Origin: Rhizophagus clarus
Taxonomy: Eukaryota > Glomeromycota > Glomeromycetes > Glomerales > Glomeraceae
DNA: 64,000 nucleotides
NCBI GenBank assembly: GCA_015698045.1
Contig: BLAL01000286.1
Span: 248,001 to 312,000 of the forward strand
Direction of reading: 5' to 3'
Made by a program: the position numbers and the translations under genes. Below are positions 36,620-47,775 of the stretch, one piece after another (within the stretch, counting starts at the first letter, position 1; every line of letters starts with the position of its first letter). The notes beneath the pieces are model-generated. The model was not told the DNA's origin. It ran no database searches and saw only the letters and a program-made list of their open reading frames with translations.

Positions 36620-38050
36620 CTAATACTTTTAAGATCATAAACCCAGCGGCATTCTCCTTGTAAAAAATTCATTAAACTTTTTATACTAACTTCTTCAAAA
36701 GATCTACTAGTATATTAAAGATTTCAGTAAAACTCTTTGACTTGTTTTTCTTTGATTTTTTGTTTGGATTCTGACTCTTAGGTCATTTCAAATAACTCTT
36801 TTTCTTTGATGAAGACTCCTCTTTTCCACACAATTTGGGATAAAGTTTGTTTGGCCTTGAGGAATTACCACAGGATCATGTCTAAGAAACATTGTCAATA
36901 TCAAAAACTGTTCTTAATACAAACAGCATATCTGAATGCCTTTCAAAGAACGCTATTAATTGTCTTTTCCCTTTCAGCATTTTGATTGCTTTATAAGCTT
37001 TGATCGAATATTTTGCTAAAAAATATGATTGCATATTACAGTTTACCAAGCGCTGAGTGTATTAGTTTTCCAGATAATTCCTTTACACTAGACAAAATCT
37101 TTCATGGTATTTATGTTCTTTTAATAATCAGTCCTTTGGAAACTATCAAATTGGTATATCATTAAGTGTGTACATCCATAATCCACTATTAAAGTAGATA
37201 TGTGTTTCATCATACAAGATAATTTTAATCCTATATGGTTTGAAATTTTCTCTATTTTTTTTGATATTAACTTAATAGTGTTTTCCTAAGTATTTAATGC
37301 TTTTAATATTTGTTCTTGAGTTCACTCTATGGGTATATCGTAAACTGTGATATGTTATACAGAATTAGCATTTTCTTCTGTAACACTATTTCCAGTTATA
37401 ACTTTTCAGTTATACTTCAAGTAAACTTTTTTTCTTTCAATTTTTTTGTTTCTCTTTGATTTATAAGTTCTTTACCTGATTTGGCAGATTGCTTATCCTC
37501 CAGTTACTTTTTTTGCTTTTTGGATTTTCTGCTCTTTTTCTTTTTCAGGTTTTTGGCATTATTTGTTGAAGGCGTACTCTGTAACAATTTGGATTGGTCC
37601 TCTGTGATTTTCATTTTTTTCAATTCTGACTTGTCTAGTATTACTGTTTTCTTTTGTTGTTGCTATAGCATGTCTAAGAATTTTGAAAGGGACCTAGCAG
37701 TCTCCACCTTTTGGAGTTCTTTTTTGGTAACGTTACATATCATTTCGCCTATTTGTAGTCCAATATTTAACAATAAAGAAAGCATACTATATGTAAGGTT
37801 TGACTGGATGGCCAGATTATAAATGTTGATCTTCTGCTTAATAAAAGGTCTTTCTTCCAGTATATTATTTATTCAAAGTTGCTGTTCATTGAGTGATAAA
37901 GTACCTATATTGCCAAGGTTGTTTAATATTTTAATAAGTATATTTAAAATAGAACTTTTTATAATTTTGTCCATTTTTATGAATTTTTTATTTGTATTTT
38001 TAATAAAAAAAAATGTTTTAAGTGGTTTTATTTTTTCAAAAAAATTTTGA
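36620..38050 (-). pseudogene. LINE ORF1-type relic (copy A)
   Basis: On the minus strand the degraded coding signal runs from about 38050 to 36620. Visible parts: MLSLLLNIGLQIGEMICNVT, a Lys-rich linker (LKKKKSRKSKKQKK), then HITVYDIPIE-stop-TQEQILKALNT-stop-ENTIK and KKIEKISNHIGLKLS, and a Lys/Ser-rich tail. The order and the YDIP...W...IL..L..W pattern match the other LINE ORF1 relics here (38930-40495, 48880-49827, 55267-56721). Several stops replace expected Trp (TGA, TAG) or Gln (TAA). This ORF1 class probably encodes an RNA-binding partner of a non-LTR retrotransposon. No reverse transcriptase follows. Plus-strand frames at 37481-38050 are its shadows. Confidence 0.6.
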
Positions 38051-38084
38051 TCAAATGATTGATAAGAGAGAGTTTTTTTTTTCC

Positions 38085-38925
38085 TAGAATTAATACTATT
38101 TGAAAAATATAAATTTTTTTATAAATATTATATCTAATCTTAAAAAAATTGAGATATAAGTACTTTTAATACTGCTAAATAATTTTACTTAAATATAAAA
38201 AGATAATTTCATTAGGACCCCAAACTATATATAAATAGGTCAGGGGTTGAGTTTGCTTATTGATCATATAAAATTTTTAAAAAGTTGCTTATTTCAGGGG
38301 TATTTTTAAAAAATTTTTATCCTACATACCCTTGTATTTAAGAAATCTATTGATTGGAATTTGATGAAATTTATATCATTAGATTCGTCTTAATGAGACG
38401 AATTTAATGATATAATTTTAATTTGATAGCATTAATATTGACCAAGATATCCTAAATTGAAAATTTTACTATATATCATATTTGACTTAAATAAGAGATG
38501 TTCAAGGTCCTATTTCATTTATCTAAAATTCATTTTATATATAAATAAAATTAGCAAATAAAAAATAAAAATATAAGAATATTATTATATAAACATAATT
38601 TTTTTTATATAATATTGTATTTATGAAAATTAAAATGTATAAAATAATAAAAAAAAATATTAGTTTAAAAAAATTTTTATAAAAAAATTTTTTGATATAT
38701 ATATAAAATTTTTTACTCTATATATATAAAAATCATCTTTTACTATTATATATGACTAGATTTATTATAAATCTTTTTATTTTATACAAAATTTTATATA
38801 AAAGTTATAAGTTAAATTTTAAATTTAATTAATTTTAAAAAAACTCTTTTCCACTCTGTACATTTTAGAACTTGCCAAAAAATTATTTTTTATTTTTCAT
38901 AGAAATAGTACCCTTGGGGCTGAAA
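38085..38925. other. AT-rich dispersed repeat and hairpin
   Basis: Fragments of the dispersed AT repeat (38085-38200 and about 38510-38600) and a 20-bp inverted repeat with one mismatch at 38371-38390 / 38396-38415 (ATTCGTCT...AGACGAAT). No gene. Confidence 0.55.
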
Positions 38926-38929
38926 TAAT

Positions 38930-40495
38930 TATTATTTATATTATCATAATATCTTCAACAACTTCACTTATACCTGCCAACTTTATTAAAGATGCTATTT
39001 ATAAAGAGTTTTATAAAAGTTTTGATATGACCATTACTTCCTTTAAGTGGACTCTCTTACACCTATCTTTATTTGCCAAGAATGTGGGCAAAGACAAATA
39101 TCAGAAACAGATGGTTAGGCTCTATAAAAAAAAACCAAAAGCACTGGTATATATCAACGAACTGACAGTTTATAAAAACTATAGTAAGAACTTACTTTAC
39201 CTTCTCTTCAAATTTTACGCTGCTAGCTTCAACAATGCTGCAGATAAGATGCAACTCATAGTCAAGTCTGGCGTAATACAACAATTGAAGAGGATTATTG
39301 CTAATCCTATTATAGAAGAACACCTATCTGATCATTTCATGGATTTAAAAATCTTCAGAATTAATAAACACCAATCAAAATCAGAGTCTGCATTTCATAA
39401 CACCAATCAAAATGAGAAAGAAACTTCACAGAAGAAAGATAAATAAAAGGCTGAATTTGTGAAACAAGTAATTAGTAGTATTAAAACCACCACAACTAGT
39501 TTACCTGATCTGGTAATACTTTAACCTGACATTATGCTCATTCCTTCTAGTTTTACCTTAAAACCTAATGCTAAATCTTTCATGCTGAAGGATAAGAAAA
39601 TGAAAACTATAGAGTCAGATCCTGATGCTACTCACATTATCACAGGTTATCATCCAATTCAAGTCTAGGGTAATATGTTCACAATATTCTGATTTATAAT
39701 GTTCTAGTCAAATAGAACGTCAAACTTCTTGAATATCTAAAAGTATGGGACAATATTATCTCAATAACAGTTAAGAAGCAGAAGAAGTACAAGACTGTTA
39801 GATATAAGTTAGAGATCATACATGCTTTTTCAATTTAGAAAAAAGATCACCTTTGGATTACTCTTCTTGACCTTATTATAGTTAGATAGTTTCCTGTTGC
39901 TTGGCCTCTTCATGAACATAAAAAAAGAGAAAGATTTTAAGCTATTGTCATGAATTTATCAGATAACATAATAGCCTCAGTATTTTTTCTAAAGAAGAAC
40001 CTCACAAATTTCATTAACCTTTTATATATTAAGACTTTTAAAAAAGTTAAGGATCCAGATGGTCAACGCAAGATAATTGCTTACTTTAAAATGTAAGATG
40101 ACCTTCAGTCAGTCTTGAGTAAAAAATCATTTTAGAGTGAAGTTAAACTTAGTTGAGTTCCATCTTTTATTAATGCTTAGAGAAGTTATCAGTAAGCTAA
40201 AGGTACAAGCATAGGTAAAACTAATAACAAACCTTCAGCTTCTACTCTGAAAAGCTCCAAAATATGTGGATCCAGCTGTTCAGTGATCACAGGTTCCAAT
40301 CACGTTCTCTTAAGAATTCAAAGAAGGATTCAAGTAAATCATCTACTAGACATAAAGCCTAAGACAATGAAGATGAAAAACAAGCAGAGCAAAGACCCTT
40401 CTTTCCCAAAGAAACTTTCAAAAAAACAGTTACATGTAGAAATTATTAAAATAAAGAAGGTTTTAATGAACTTTATTCAGAAACAATCCTAAAGT
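38930..40495 (+). pseudogene. LINE ORF1-type relic (copy B)
   Basis: An open part at 39027-39446 (139 codons; FKWTLLHLSLFAKNVGKDKY...) is followed by IITGYHPIQV and, after a frameshift, VKLLEYLKVWDNIISITVKK with QKKYKTVRYKLEI, then a region around 39880-40130 and a Lys-rich tail up to 40492. The L..L..W.N.I.I..K.Q.KY pattern is the one shared by the other ORF1 relics in this window. Unlike copy E (55267-56721) this copy has frameshifts as well as many stops, so it is older. No endonuclease or reverse transcriptase follows. Confidence 0.6.
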
Positions 40496-40499
40496 TAGA

Positions 40500-40779
40500 T
40501 AATAATTAGTAGAATTTTATTTTATTTCACCAGTAGAGATAGAATATTTTCTTTTTTATTCCCTTTTTTCCCTTTATTTTATTATTTTGTTTTAATTCTT
40601 AGGTGGCTGATAAGTCTGGCCTTTGGTTAGAAATATCTCTTTTTGTATTCATGAATTCTTCCTGTTTACTAATAAAGAAAAATGTGATTTTAATGCCTTT
40701 AAATTTAAAAAAAAAAATTAATTTTAAGGGTAGTAAAATACTTATAATTTTATGCAAATTTTTTATGATCTTTATATTA
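40500..40779. other. Spacer between LINE relic and MITE
   Basis: T-rich sequence with a fragment TAGGTGGCTGATAAGTCTGG that may be LINE 3' sequence: a related CTGAACTGTGGCCTTTAGCC occurs at about 49970. No gene. Confidence 0.4.
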
Positions 40780-41704
40780 CCGTATATCACGGGCCACAGT
40801 ACTCCGGGTATCTTGCAAATTTTGGGGGTTTTGGCCTGTACTTGGGGGTACTATACACGAGTGAATACTATATATAGGGGGGGTACAGAATTTTTAAAAT
40901 ACCTGGGATACATGCTATGTATAATACCCAGGTTTAATTAGATTGGTGAAACGCAAAAAAAATGCCGAAACTGACTGTTCTAGCATTTTTATATGTAAAG
41001 TAAAAAAAATGCCAAAACTGATTGTTCCGGCATTTTTATATATATAAAAACACAAAAAAAAATGCCGAAACTGACTGTTCCGGTGTCTTTTATATGTAAA
41101 ATAAAAAAAAAATGCCAAAACTGACTGTTCTGACGTCTTTTATATGTAAAATAAAAAAAAACGCCGAAACTGACTGTTCCGGCGTCTTTTATATGTAAAA
41201 TAAAAAAAAACGCCGAAACTGACTGTTCCGGCGTCTTTTATATGTAAAATAAAAAAAAACGCTGAAACTGACTGTTCTGGCATTTTTTATATGTAAAATA
41301 AAAAAAATGTCGAAACTGATTATTCCGGCATTTTTTATATGTAAAGTAAAAAAAAAATGCCGAAACTGATTGTTCCGGCATTTTTTTATATATAAAAACG
41401 CAAAAAAAAATGCTAAAACTGACTGTTCCGGCATTTTTATATATATAAAAACGCAAAACTGATTGTTCTGGCGTTTTTTATATGTAAAGTAAAAAAAAAA
41501 TGCCAAAACTAATTATTCCAGCGTTTTTATATATCTGGAATATACATTATATATTGATCTAGTATTATACCCCGGGTATTTTACAAAATTTTAAGCTTTA
41601 AATTGGAATTCTCTATATAAAGTACCCGGGTACTTTAAAATTCTCGCAAATTTCTTGAGGGGGGTACTATACATAGGGGGGGTACTGTGGCCCGTGATAT
41701 ATGG
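40780..41704. mobile_element. TIR element (MITE), 925 bp, with internal hairpin array
   Basis: Ends are inverted over about 23 bp with one mismatch: CC(G/A)TATATCACGGGCCACAG. They are flanked by TA on both sides (40778-40779 and 41705-41706), which suggests a TA target duplication as in Tc1/mariner elements. Subterminal parts carry GGGGGTACTATACA-type and CCCGGGTA motifs in both halves. The centre (about 40958-41522) is a tandem array. There is no coding capacity; minus-strand frames such as 41189-41506 merely translate the array. Confidence 0.8.
40958..41522. repeat. Tandem hairpin array, ~49 bp unit, about 12 copies
   Basis: Each unit holds GCCGAAACTGACTGTTCCGGC, a near-perfect hairpin (stem GCCGAAAC/GTTCCGGC, loop TGACT), followed by (G/A)T(C/T)TTTTATATGTAAAATAAAAA. 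Compensating changes such as GCCAAAAC/GTTCTGAC occur but are not consistent. Confidence 0.85.
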
Positions 41705-41706
41705 TA

Positions 41707-42200
41707 GATATCTAAAGTCCTATATAATTAAATTTATTAATACAAAAATTTTTTTGAGTTTCATATCTTTCTATTATAAAGATTCATTTATTATTTTAGA
41801 TAAAAAAATATTTTTTTTTTTTTTTTACAAATAAATTAATTGCAATTCTAATTGTTAATTATAAAAATCTAATATTCTAGTTATTATTCAATAATTAATA
41901 GTAGTTTTAAACTTATTCAAAAATCAAATATTCAATTTTCTTGTTAAATTTAAAAACCTATAATTAAAAAATAATATAATTAGAATAAAATAAAAATTCT
42001 TTAAAGTATGCCTAGTAGGATATAAAATAGATTAGTAAATTTTCTGAATAATTATCTGGTTATATTAAAATTTACTAGAATTTTTTAAAAATAAACAAAA
42101 AAATATCTGGTTTTCAAAAAATTTACCAGATCATTTAAAAATAAAATAAAAAAAAAACAAACAAAAATAATAAAATTTTAATTTTTTAATTCTTTATTAA
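41707..42200. other. AT-rich stretch
   Basis: No gene seen; T and A runs dominate. Confidence 0.5.
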
Positions 42201-42203
42201 AAT

Positions 42204-42879
42204 TTAAAATGTTAAATTTTTTTGTTCATATTGTGAATTTCAAATTTCCAATGCATGATTAAAATCAAATTCTAATAAATCTATATCATCTAATCCTATT
42301 ATCATTAACAAATTTAAAGTTTTATTATTCAAATTATTTCTCAAATCTGTTTTAATTAAATTTTATCTTGAAAAACTTTTTTCACATTCCACACTTAAAA
42401 AAGGAATTGAATAAATAATACTAAATAAATTCAATATATTTGGAAAAATTTTAGAAGCAATAATTCCAATTTTGTTGTTTTATAATTATTGCTTCATAAT
42501 TATATCATTCTTTAAAAATATTATCATCAATAATAGCTATATAATGTTCTATCAAAATATTTAATTCATTTTTTCTATAGTTAACTAATAATTCTTTATC
42601 ATTTGGCTAAATTAAATAATTAAAGATTTTCATTGCATTTAATAACAGTCAGTCTGGAAATCTTTTTTGTATTTCTAAAAGCATTGTTGAAGAAAATGAT
42701 GAAATAAAAGTAATCAAATCTGATTCATAATCTTCCATCCACATTAACTTATGAGTATTAATATTAACGTTTGATTCTGATAGTATTTCTGCTAAAAATT
42801 TGTTTAAATTTTCTTCAAGTAATAATTCTTCTTTTTCATTATAATTTAAATATTCCATTTTTATTTTATTAATTATCAT
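42204..42879 (-). pseudogene. hAT-superfamily transposase C-terminal relic
   Basis: On the minus strand, 42879 downwards encodes YESDLITFISSFSSTMLLEI and RFPD, and after stops NAMKIFNYLI and NDKELLVNYRKNELNILIEH. The last part reads PFLSVECEKSFSR-stop-NLIKTDLRNNLNNKTLNLLM-IIGLDDIDLL. SVECE.SFS..N.IKT.LRN.L....L..LM is the hallmark of the hAT dimerisation region. Internal TGA/TAG/TAA stops sit at Trp and Gln positions (FSR[Q]N, EI[W]N, KE[W]Y). A frameshift is needed between the two halves (about 42420-42500). The catalytic N-terminal part is absent. It could be related to the hAT-type MITEs of this window, but the terminal repeats needed to show that are not present. Confidence 0.7.
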
Positions 42880-42884
42880 TTTAA

Positions 42885-43560
42885 TAACTGGATCAATATC
42901 TGAAATTTAAATATATTGTTACTGAAATATTTTGCTTAAATTACTAAAATAATCTAAAATGTCATATAAAAAAAAAAAGAATTGCCAAGACTTTCAAGAC
43001 TTTTTAATTATATATTTGAGTATATAATTGAATAATATTTTTTTTTTAATTTTGATTTGAAGTAGTAACAGTTATCAAAATACTGATGTTTTATTCTTTA
43101 GTATTCCTATATTCTTTAATTTTGAGATAGATCAAGTTGCATTTATTTACTACTTATTAATGCAAAGCCTTCTCTTATATAATGAAGTTATTCTTTGTCC
43201 ATACTTGAGTTGTTTATTTAATATTACAAATAAAGCTCATATATGTATTATCTATAATATCATCTCACAGTTGATTTATTTATAAAAAACACAATATATA
43301 AAATATTCAAAAAATACTTATTTTATATTAGTCAACCTGAATGATAAAAAATTTATTTTAAAGACTCTTTCTGCTAATCACTCAGCCCAACTTTTTACAA
43401 CATATTATATGAGCACATCTCAATATTTCTAACAACTTAACCTACCTTATTTTTTGTGAAAATGAACACCACGTACTTACAAGATGTTAAGGAAAAGTTT
43501 AAACTAAAACTCAAAGTACAAGTAGTAGGCTTCCTACAAAATATTCTATGAGTATAGCCT
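42885..43560. other. AT-rich stretch before LINE relic
   Basis: No gene is identified. Part of 43330-43570 is less AT-rich and may be 5' sequence of the LINE relic that follows. Confidence 0.45.
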
Positions 43561-43581
43561 CAGCTTTGCAAAAGCATAACT

Positions 43582-44138
43582 GTGACTACGTCTATGGCAA
43601 CTAGCTTATATGAACAATTTTTCAACTACCAACTAAATTTAGGTCTCCTTACAGTCAAATCCAAGGCCTCTCAACAACAAATAATAGCGGCTAACTTATT
43701 AACTTCCCTTTGTTTTTTATTGTCTTCTACCCTTTTAGATACTATCATTTTCCTTATATTTGATATGGTTGCACAACTAATAGAGGAACAAATTGATATG
43801 ATCAACAAAGAGTATTAATCATATGTGAACTTGACATTAGATAAAGGAAAACTGAAATCTTCTGATAATGGTGAAGATTTACTCAAAATAGAAACAGATG
43901 CAGACATATCACACCAATCAACAGTAACTTTTGTTGCACAATCTGTTTCTGTACTTTCCAATTTCATCAAACTTGATCTCTTCTGGAAACTGATGCTAAC
44001 TAAGAATCAGAAGAAAAAATTAAAGAAATAACTTACTGCTCAGGAAAAAGAAAAATTTTTATCTTCGAATTCATCACCTGATTTTACTCTTGCTGGTCAG
44101 TATCAACCACCTTCTGGTATTTTGATATCAAATACCAA
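43582..44138 (+). pseudogene. LINE ORF1-type relic, 5' part (copy C)
   Basis: One frame, with TAA at 43816 and 44029, reads LYEQFFNYQLNLGLLTVKSK, IDMINKEY, SHQSTVTFVAQSVSVLSNFI and LTKNQKKKLKK. The last motif is shared with the ORF1 relic at 56721 (LTKNQKKKLRK). It continues to GILISNTN, where a 4.74 kb DNA element interrupts the codon series at 44138. Removing the element and one CAA restores the same frame into 48880. The product would be the ORF1 protein of a non-LTR retrotransposon. Confidence 0.7.
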
Positions 44139-44154
44139 CACTGGTCAAATCGAT

Positions 44155-44520
44155 GCTATCGGGTACATATCGGGTACATATCGGGTACCTGATATGTACC
44201 CGATATGTGTGAAATATGTGTATGCTATTTAATAATACTACACATATCGGGTACCCGATATGTACCCGTCGGATGCAGAAAATTGGTGACATATAACGTA
44301 CATATCGGGTACATTTCTCATATATATTGGGTAGTTAAATATCGGTTACATATCATAGATTTATTGGGTACCCGATATATTTTAAAAAAATATCAGACAG
44401 ATATTATACACTTATCGGATAGTGCTAATAAGTATCCTATATATACCCAATATGTATCCTATTTGTATTTGAAATATAAGCATAATTTCATAATTTTCAC
44501 ACATATCAGATAGCCGAAAA
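44155..44520. repeat. Subterminal TATCGGGTAC repeats, left
   Basis: At least eight forms of (A)TATCGGGTAC(C)/GTACCCGATAT in both orientations, some fused into the palindrome TATCGGGTACCCGATA. The spacing is irregular. These are likely transposase or helper-protein binding sites (inference). Confidence 0.75.
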
Positions 44521-44764
44521 GTATAGCATTTATGGGGCATTAATAGTAGTAGATTTATAATTTAAATACAATTGTAATTTAAAAGTAATTTAATTCATTT
44601 AATTGTAATTACTGAAAGTTTTATTTATATTTTCAATCGATAATAAAAAAAATATTATACAAAAAATATTATAAAAAAAATTCACTACTCTTTACACAAA
44701 TTTACAATTAATGTTCACTTGTTTGCTTGTTTTCATTTCATTATATCTATTTAATTTGAAAGAA

Positions 44765-45650
44765 AGTAAAATATTAGTAATAAAAGTGTTAGTATGAATA
44801 TTAGTAGAAGTGTTAGCAAAAGAAAAGGAACGTTAATAAAAAAATTTTTACATTAGAAAGTGTTAGTATTAATGTTAGTATGAAAGTTAGTAGGAACGTC
44901 AATAAAAAAAAATATAAAGTATAAGTATTAATGTTAGTGTTAATGTTAGTAGAAGTGTTAGTAAAAGTAAGGAATAAAAAATGTTTAACAGTAGAACATT
45001 GTTAGTAGGAACGTTAGTAGGAACGTTAGTAGGAGGAAACACATTAGAAAAAAATATTAGTAAGAGTGTTAACAGGATGGAAAAAGAAATTTCAACAAAA
45101 AATGTACCTTTGTATTTATTTTTTAGAAAAACCAATAAAGTAAAAAACTTGATAGTAGAACATTGTTTAGGACGTTAGTGAGAAGAAATACGTTGGAAAA
45201 ATATATTAATAAGAGTGTTAAGAATAACATAATAATGGGAAAAGAAATTTCAACAAAAAATATACCTTTATCTTTATTTTTTAGACAAAAACAATAAAGT
45301 AAAAATTTGAGAGAGAGAGAAAAAAGTTTTGAAAAAAAAAAAACAATAAATAAATAATTAAATCGTGATCGTGCAATCACATGATCAACAAAATTATCAA
45401 TTTTTATTGGTTATTTGGGTAATATTATAAATAACATAATAATGGGAAAAGAAATTTCAACAAAAAATATACCTTTATCTTTATTTTTTAGACAAAACAA
45501 TAAAGTAAAAATTTGAGAGAGAGAGAAAAAGTTTTTGAAAAAAAAAAAAAAAAAAAAATACGATAAATAAATAATTAAACCATGATCGTACAATCACATG
45601 ATCAACAAAATTATCAATTTTTATTGGTTATTTAGGTAATATTATATTCA
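44765..45650. repeat. TTAGTA(G) repeats and ~208 bp tandem units
   Basis: 44765-45060 is rich in GTTAGTA(A/G), the complement of TACTAAC, with GGAACGTTAGTA repeated near 45000-45040. From about 45070 to 45650, three units (the last two 208 bp apart) contain GGAAAAGAAATTTCAACAAA, AATATACCTTTATCTTTATT, GAGAGAGAGA and AATCACATGATCAACAAAAT. Small minus-strand frames over it are repeat translations. Confidence 0.7.
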
Positions 45651-46465
45651 GCCACATCAGCCACAAAATCGGTCACCTATCGAATACACAAGTCAATATT
45701 AGCGAAGCAGCACAAACTTGATTATTCACTATTCGTGCTCAACTTGAGTTGATAAAATTATTAAAAAATCACTGATTTTATTAAATTTATCAGAATTTTT
45801 ATACCTAATTAAAGATGATTAAATTAAGTTTTACTACCGATTTCATTATAATGTTACCAACTTTTTTGTTAATCTTGGATATTTTATTTTGAATTTAAAT
45901 TGTTCACTTTGAACTCGAGTTGAACTCGAGTTCAACTCGAGTTTAACTCGTTCGCTCAAGATCTTTGTGTAATGTATTGTAGATCCGTAATTGTTTTATT
46001 TGTAGTCTATAATTGGCAAAAGCTTATTATAAACCAAAATAAAAAACACTATTTATTTACGTATCTGTATTATTAGATTTTACCTTTTTTAGATTTGATA
46101 TATAATTAAAAAAAAGACCTTTATCTTGATATTTTGGAATCACGATCATAACAATTGAGTTTAGGTCAAGTTTAACTTGTTCATTGTGATTGATTGTATT
46201 GTAGATCTGTATCTGTATTATAATTAATATAAAGAAGACAGATCATAACAATCATGACATATTTGAGAAATTAGAACAATTTTCGTAAATGTTCTTGAAG
46301 GGTAATTAATATAATAATACAAGGTGATAAAAAATTGTTTATAAAAAGAGGTTTCATCTTTTTTTTTTTCTTACAATAAATTTGTTATCGTTATTTTTAT
46401 TATATATTCTTTTTCTTAAAATTTGTTGCCGTTATTTTTTATTATTATATATTCTTTTTCTTAAA
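45651..46465. other. Element-internal non-coding region
   Basis: It contains an AACTCGAGTT direct/inverted cluster (45911-45950) and a directly repeated AATTTGTT(A/G)CCGTTATTTTT block near 46378 and 46420, just upstream of the Myb/SANT-like start codon. No gene. Confidence 0.5.
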
Positions 46466-47072
46466 ATGCCCGCAAATTGGACTGATGCAATAACTGAATA
46501 TTTAATAAGATATAGGAGGTAAAAAATTAAATGAAAACTAATAAATAACTTTGATCATATTCTAGTTTTTTTTTCTCTTACGTTTCCTGATCTAAAAGTT
46601 AAATAAATAATGTAAAGGAGAAGGAACAACTACTACCATGACATACCTAGGAGGAACCGCTCCGAATTCTGGGAGAGCCTAGCTCAAAGAATTCGGAGAC
46701 AGTTCTGCGTGAGGTTCACTGGCCAACAAGTAGAAAGAAAGTGGAGAAACTTGGTCAGGAATTTTAATGTTAGTAAAATAATAATAAATCATAAAAAAAA
46801 AATTAAAAAAAATAAAAAATTAATAGTATTAACATTTTTAGAATTTCTGTGAATGGAGGAATGGTGCGCGAAATGGAAGGTGATCCCAGGAAGGAGAAAA
46901 ATATTATAGGCAGTTCCACACAAGGTTTTGGGATAGACCTGGTAATTATTAAGAATTTTTTTAATTTATATTTAAGTTATTTAAGTTCTAAATTTATATA
47001 TATTTCTTAGGGAACCACCACAGTCATAGGCGGCATAGAAACACTGCGCATCAGCGGCCTCAGAATCCGTAA
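46466..47072 (+). pseudogene. Myb/SANT-like (MADF-like) DNA-binding gene, four exons, one TGA
   Basis: Exons 46466-46518, 46618-46768, 46842-46941 and 47011-47072 splice in phase, with GT-AG introns of 99, 73 and 69 nt; the total is 122 codons including the stop. The product starts MPANWTDAITEYLIRYR and continues RSEFWESLAQRIRRQF, FTGQQVERKWRNLVRNFN, EWRNGARNGR, SQEGEKYYRQFHTRFWDRP. The W...I..YL...R, EFW..LA..I...F and VE.KW.NLVR patterns are those of the trihelix Myb/SANT-like or MADF domain, a DNA-binding fold. Exon 3 has TGA at 46881, where an Arg codon (CGA) would fit (NGR-stop-SQEG). It lies inside CACTA-like element 1 and may bind its subterminal repeats (inference). If the TGA is real the product ends within the domain. 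Confidence 0.75.
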
Positions 47073-47640
47073 ATTATATTTTTTTATTTTTATTTTTTTT
47101 TTATTTTGTATTTTTTATATTTTATTTTTATTTTTATTTTTTATTTATATTTTTATATTTTTATTATTTTTATTATTATTATTTTTTATTTTTTATTATT
47201 TTTTATTATTATTATTTTTTATTAAATATATATATATTTTATATAGTCATCTAATTATTATTTTAATATTTTTACTATTTTATAATTTGATTTGATATCG
47301 GCCTATATTCAACTGAAATTAAAAAATTTGACCTCAATTATGAGTAATTAAAGCTTATTATAATAAATTGCTTTTATTCAATAAACATTCATTTTTTTTT
47401 TATTAAAGTATTAATTAAATAAACAATCTGTCGTCATATATTATATAATATATTGTAATGATGAAATGTCTCCAATAAATTTTTCATTTAGGCGTGACAG
47501 ATCTAATACCGTTGATTCTTCCAAAATGTTACTAAAATCTTTCCATAGATCAAATTGAAAGAACTAATCTATCAATTTACAATATAAAATCTTGAAATAA
47601 TCTTTCACATTTTTAAAATACGTGATCAAACTCATTTTTG
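47073..47640. other. AT-rich region and possible nested element start
   Basis: Pure TTTTTATTATT-type sequence (47080-47240) is followed by TCGGCCTATATTCAACTG and TTTGACCTCAATTATGAG (about 47297-47346). These resemble the left inner end of CACTA-like element 2 near 58830-58885. The micro-exon array downstream may therefore belong to a nested relative of element 2. Confidence 0.45.
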
Positions 47641-47646
47641 CTAAAC

Positions 47647-47690
47647 TGCCGAAACCTTTTGGCGTTTACATGCAATAGTTTCGGCATTTT
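47647..47690. repeat. GCCGAAAC...GTTTCGGC inverted repeat
   Basis: GCCGAAAC at 47649 pairs with AGTTTCGGCA at about 47678-47687. The same arm sequence builds the hairpin array at 40958-41522, suggesting exchange of motifs between element families. Confidence 0.6.
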
Positions 47691-47775
47691 AATTTAATTT
47701 GACGATCATTGATTATCATGATCAATCTATTTTTACGGTTTTCTAAACCATGATTTTTTTTTATTTTTTTTTTAG

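Noticed and set aside
37481..38050. Plus-strand hydrophobic frames of 113 and 75 codons
   Set aside because: Shadows of a Lys-rich LINE ORF1 relic on minus.
41189..41506. 105-codon minus-strand frame with repeated FYFTYKK
   Set aside because: Translation of the hairpin array in the 40.8-41.7 kb MITE.
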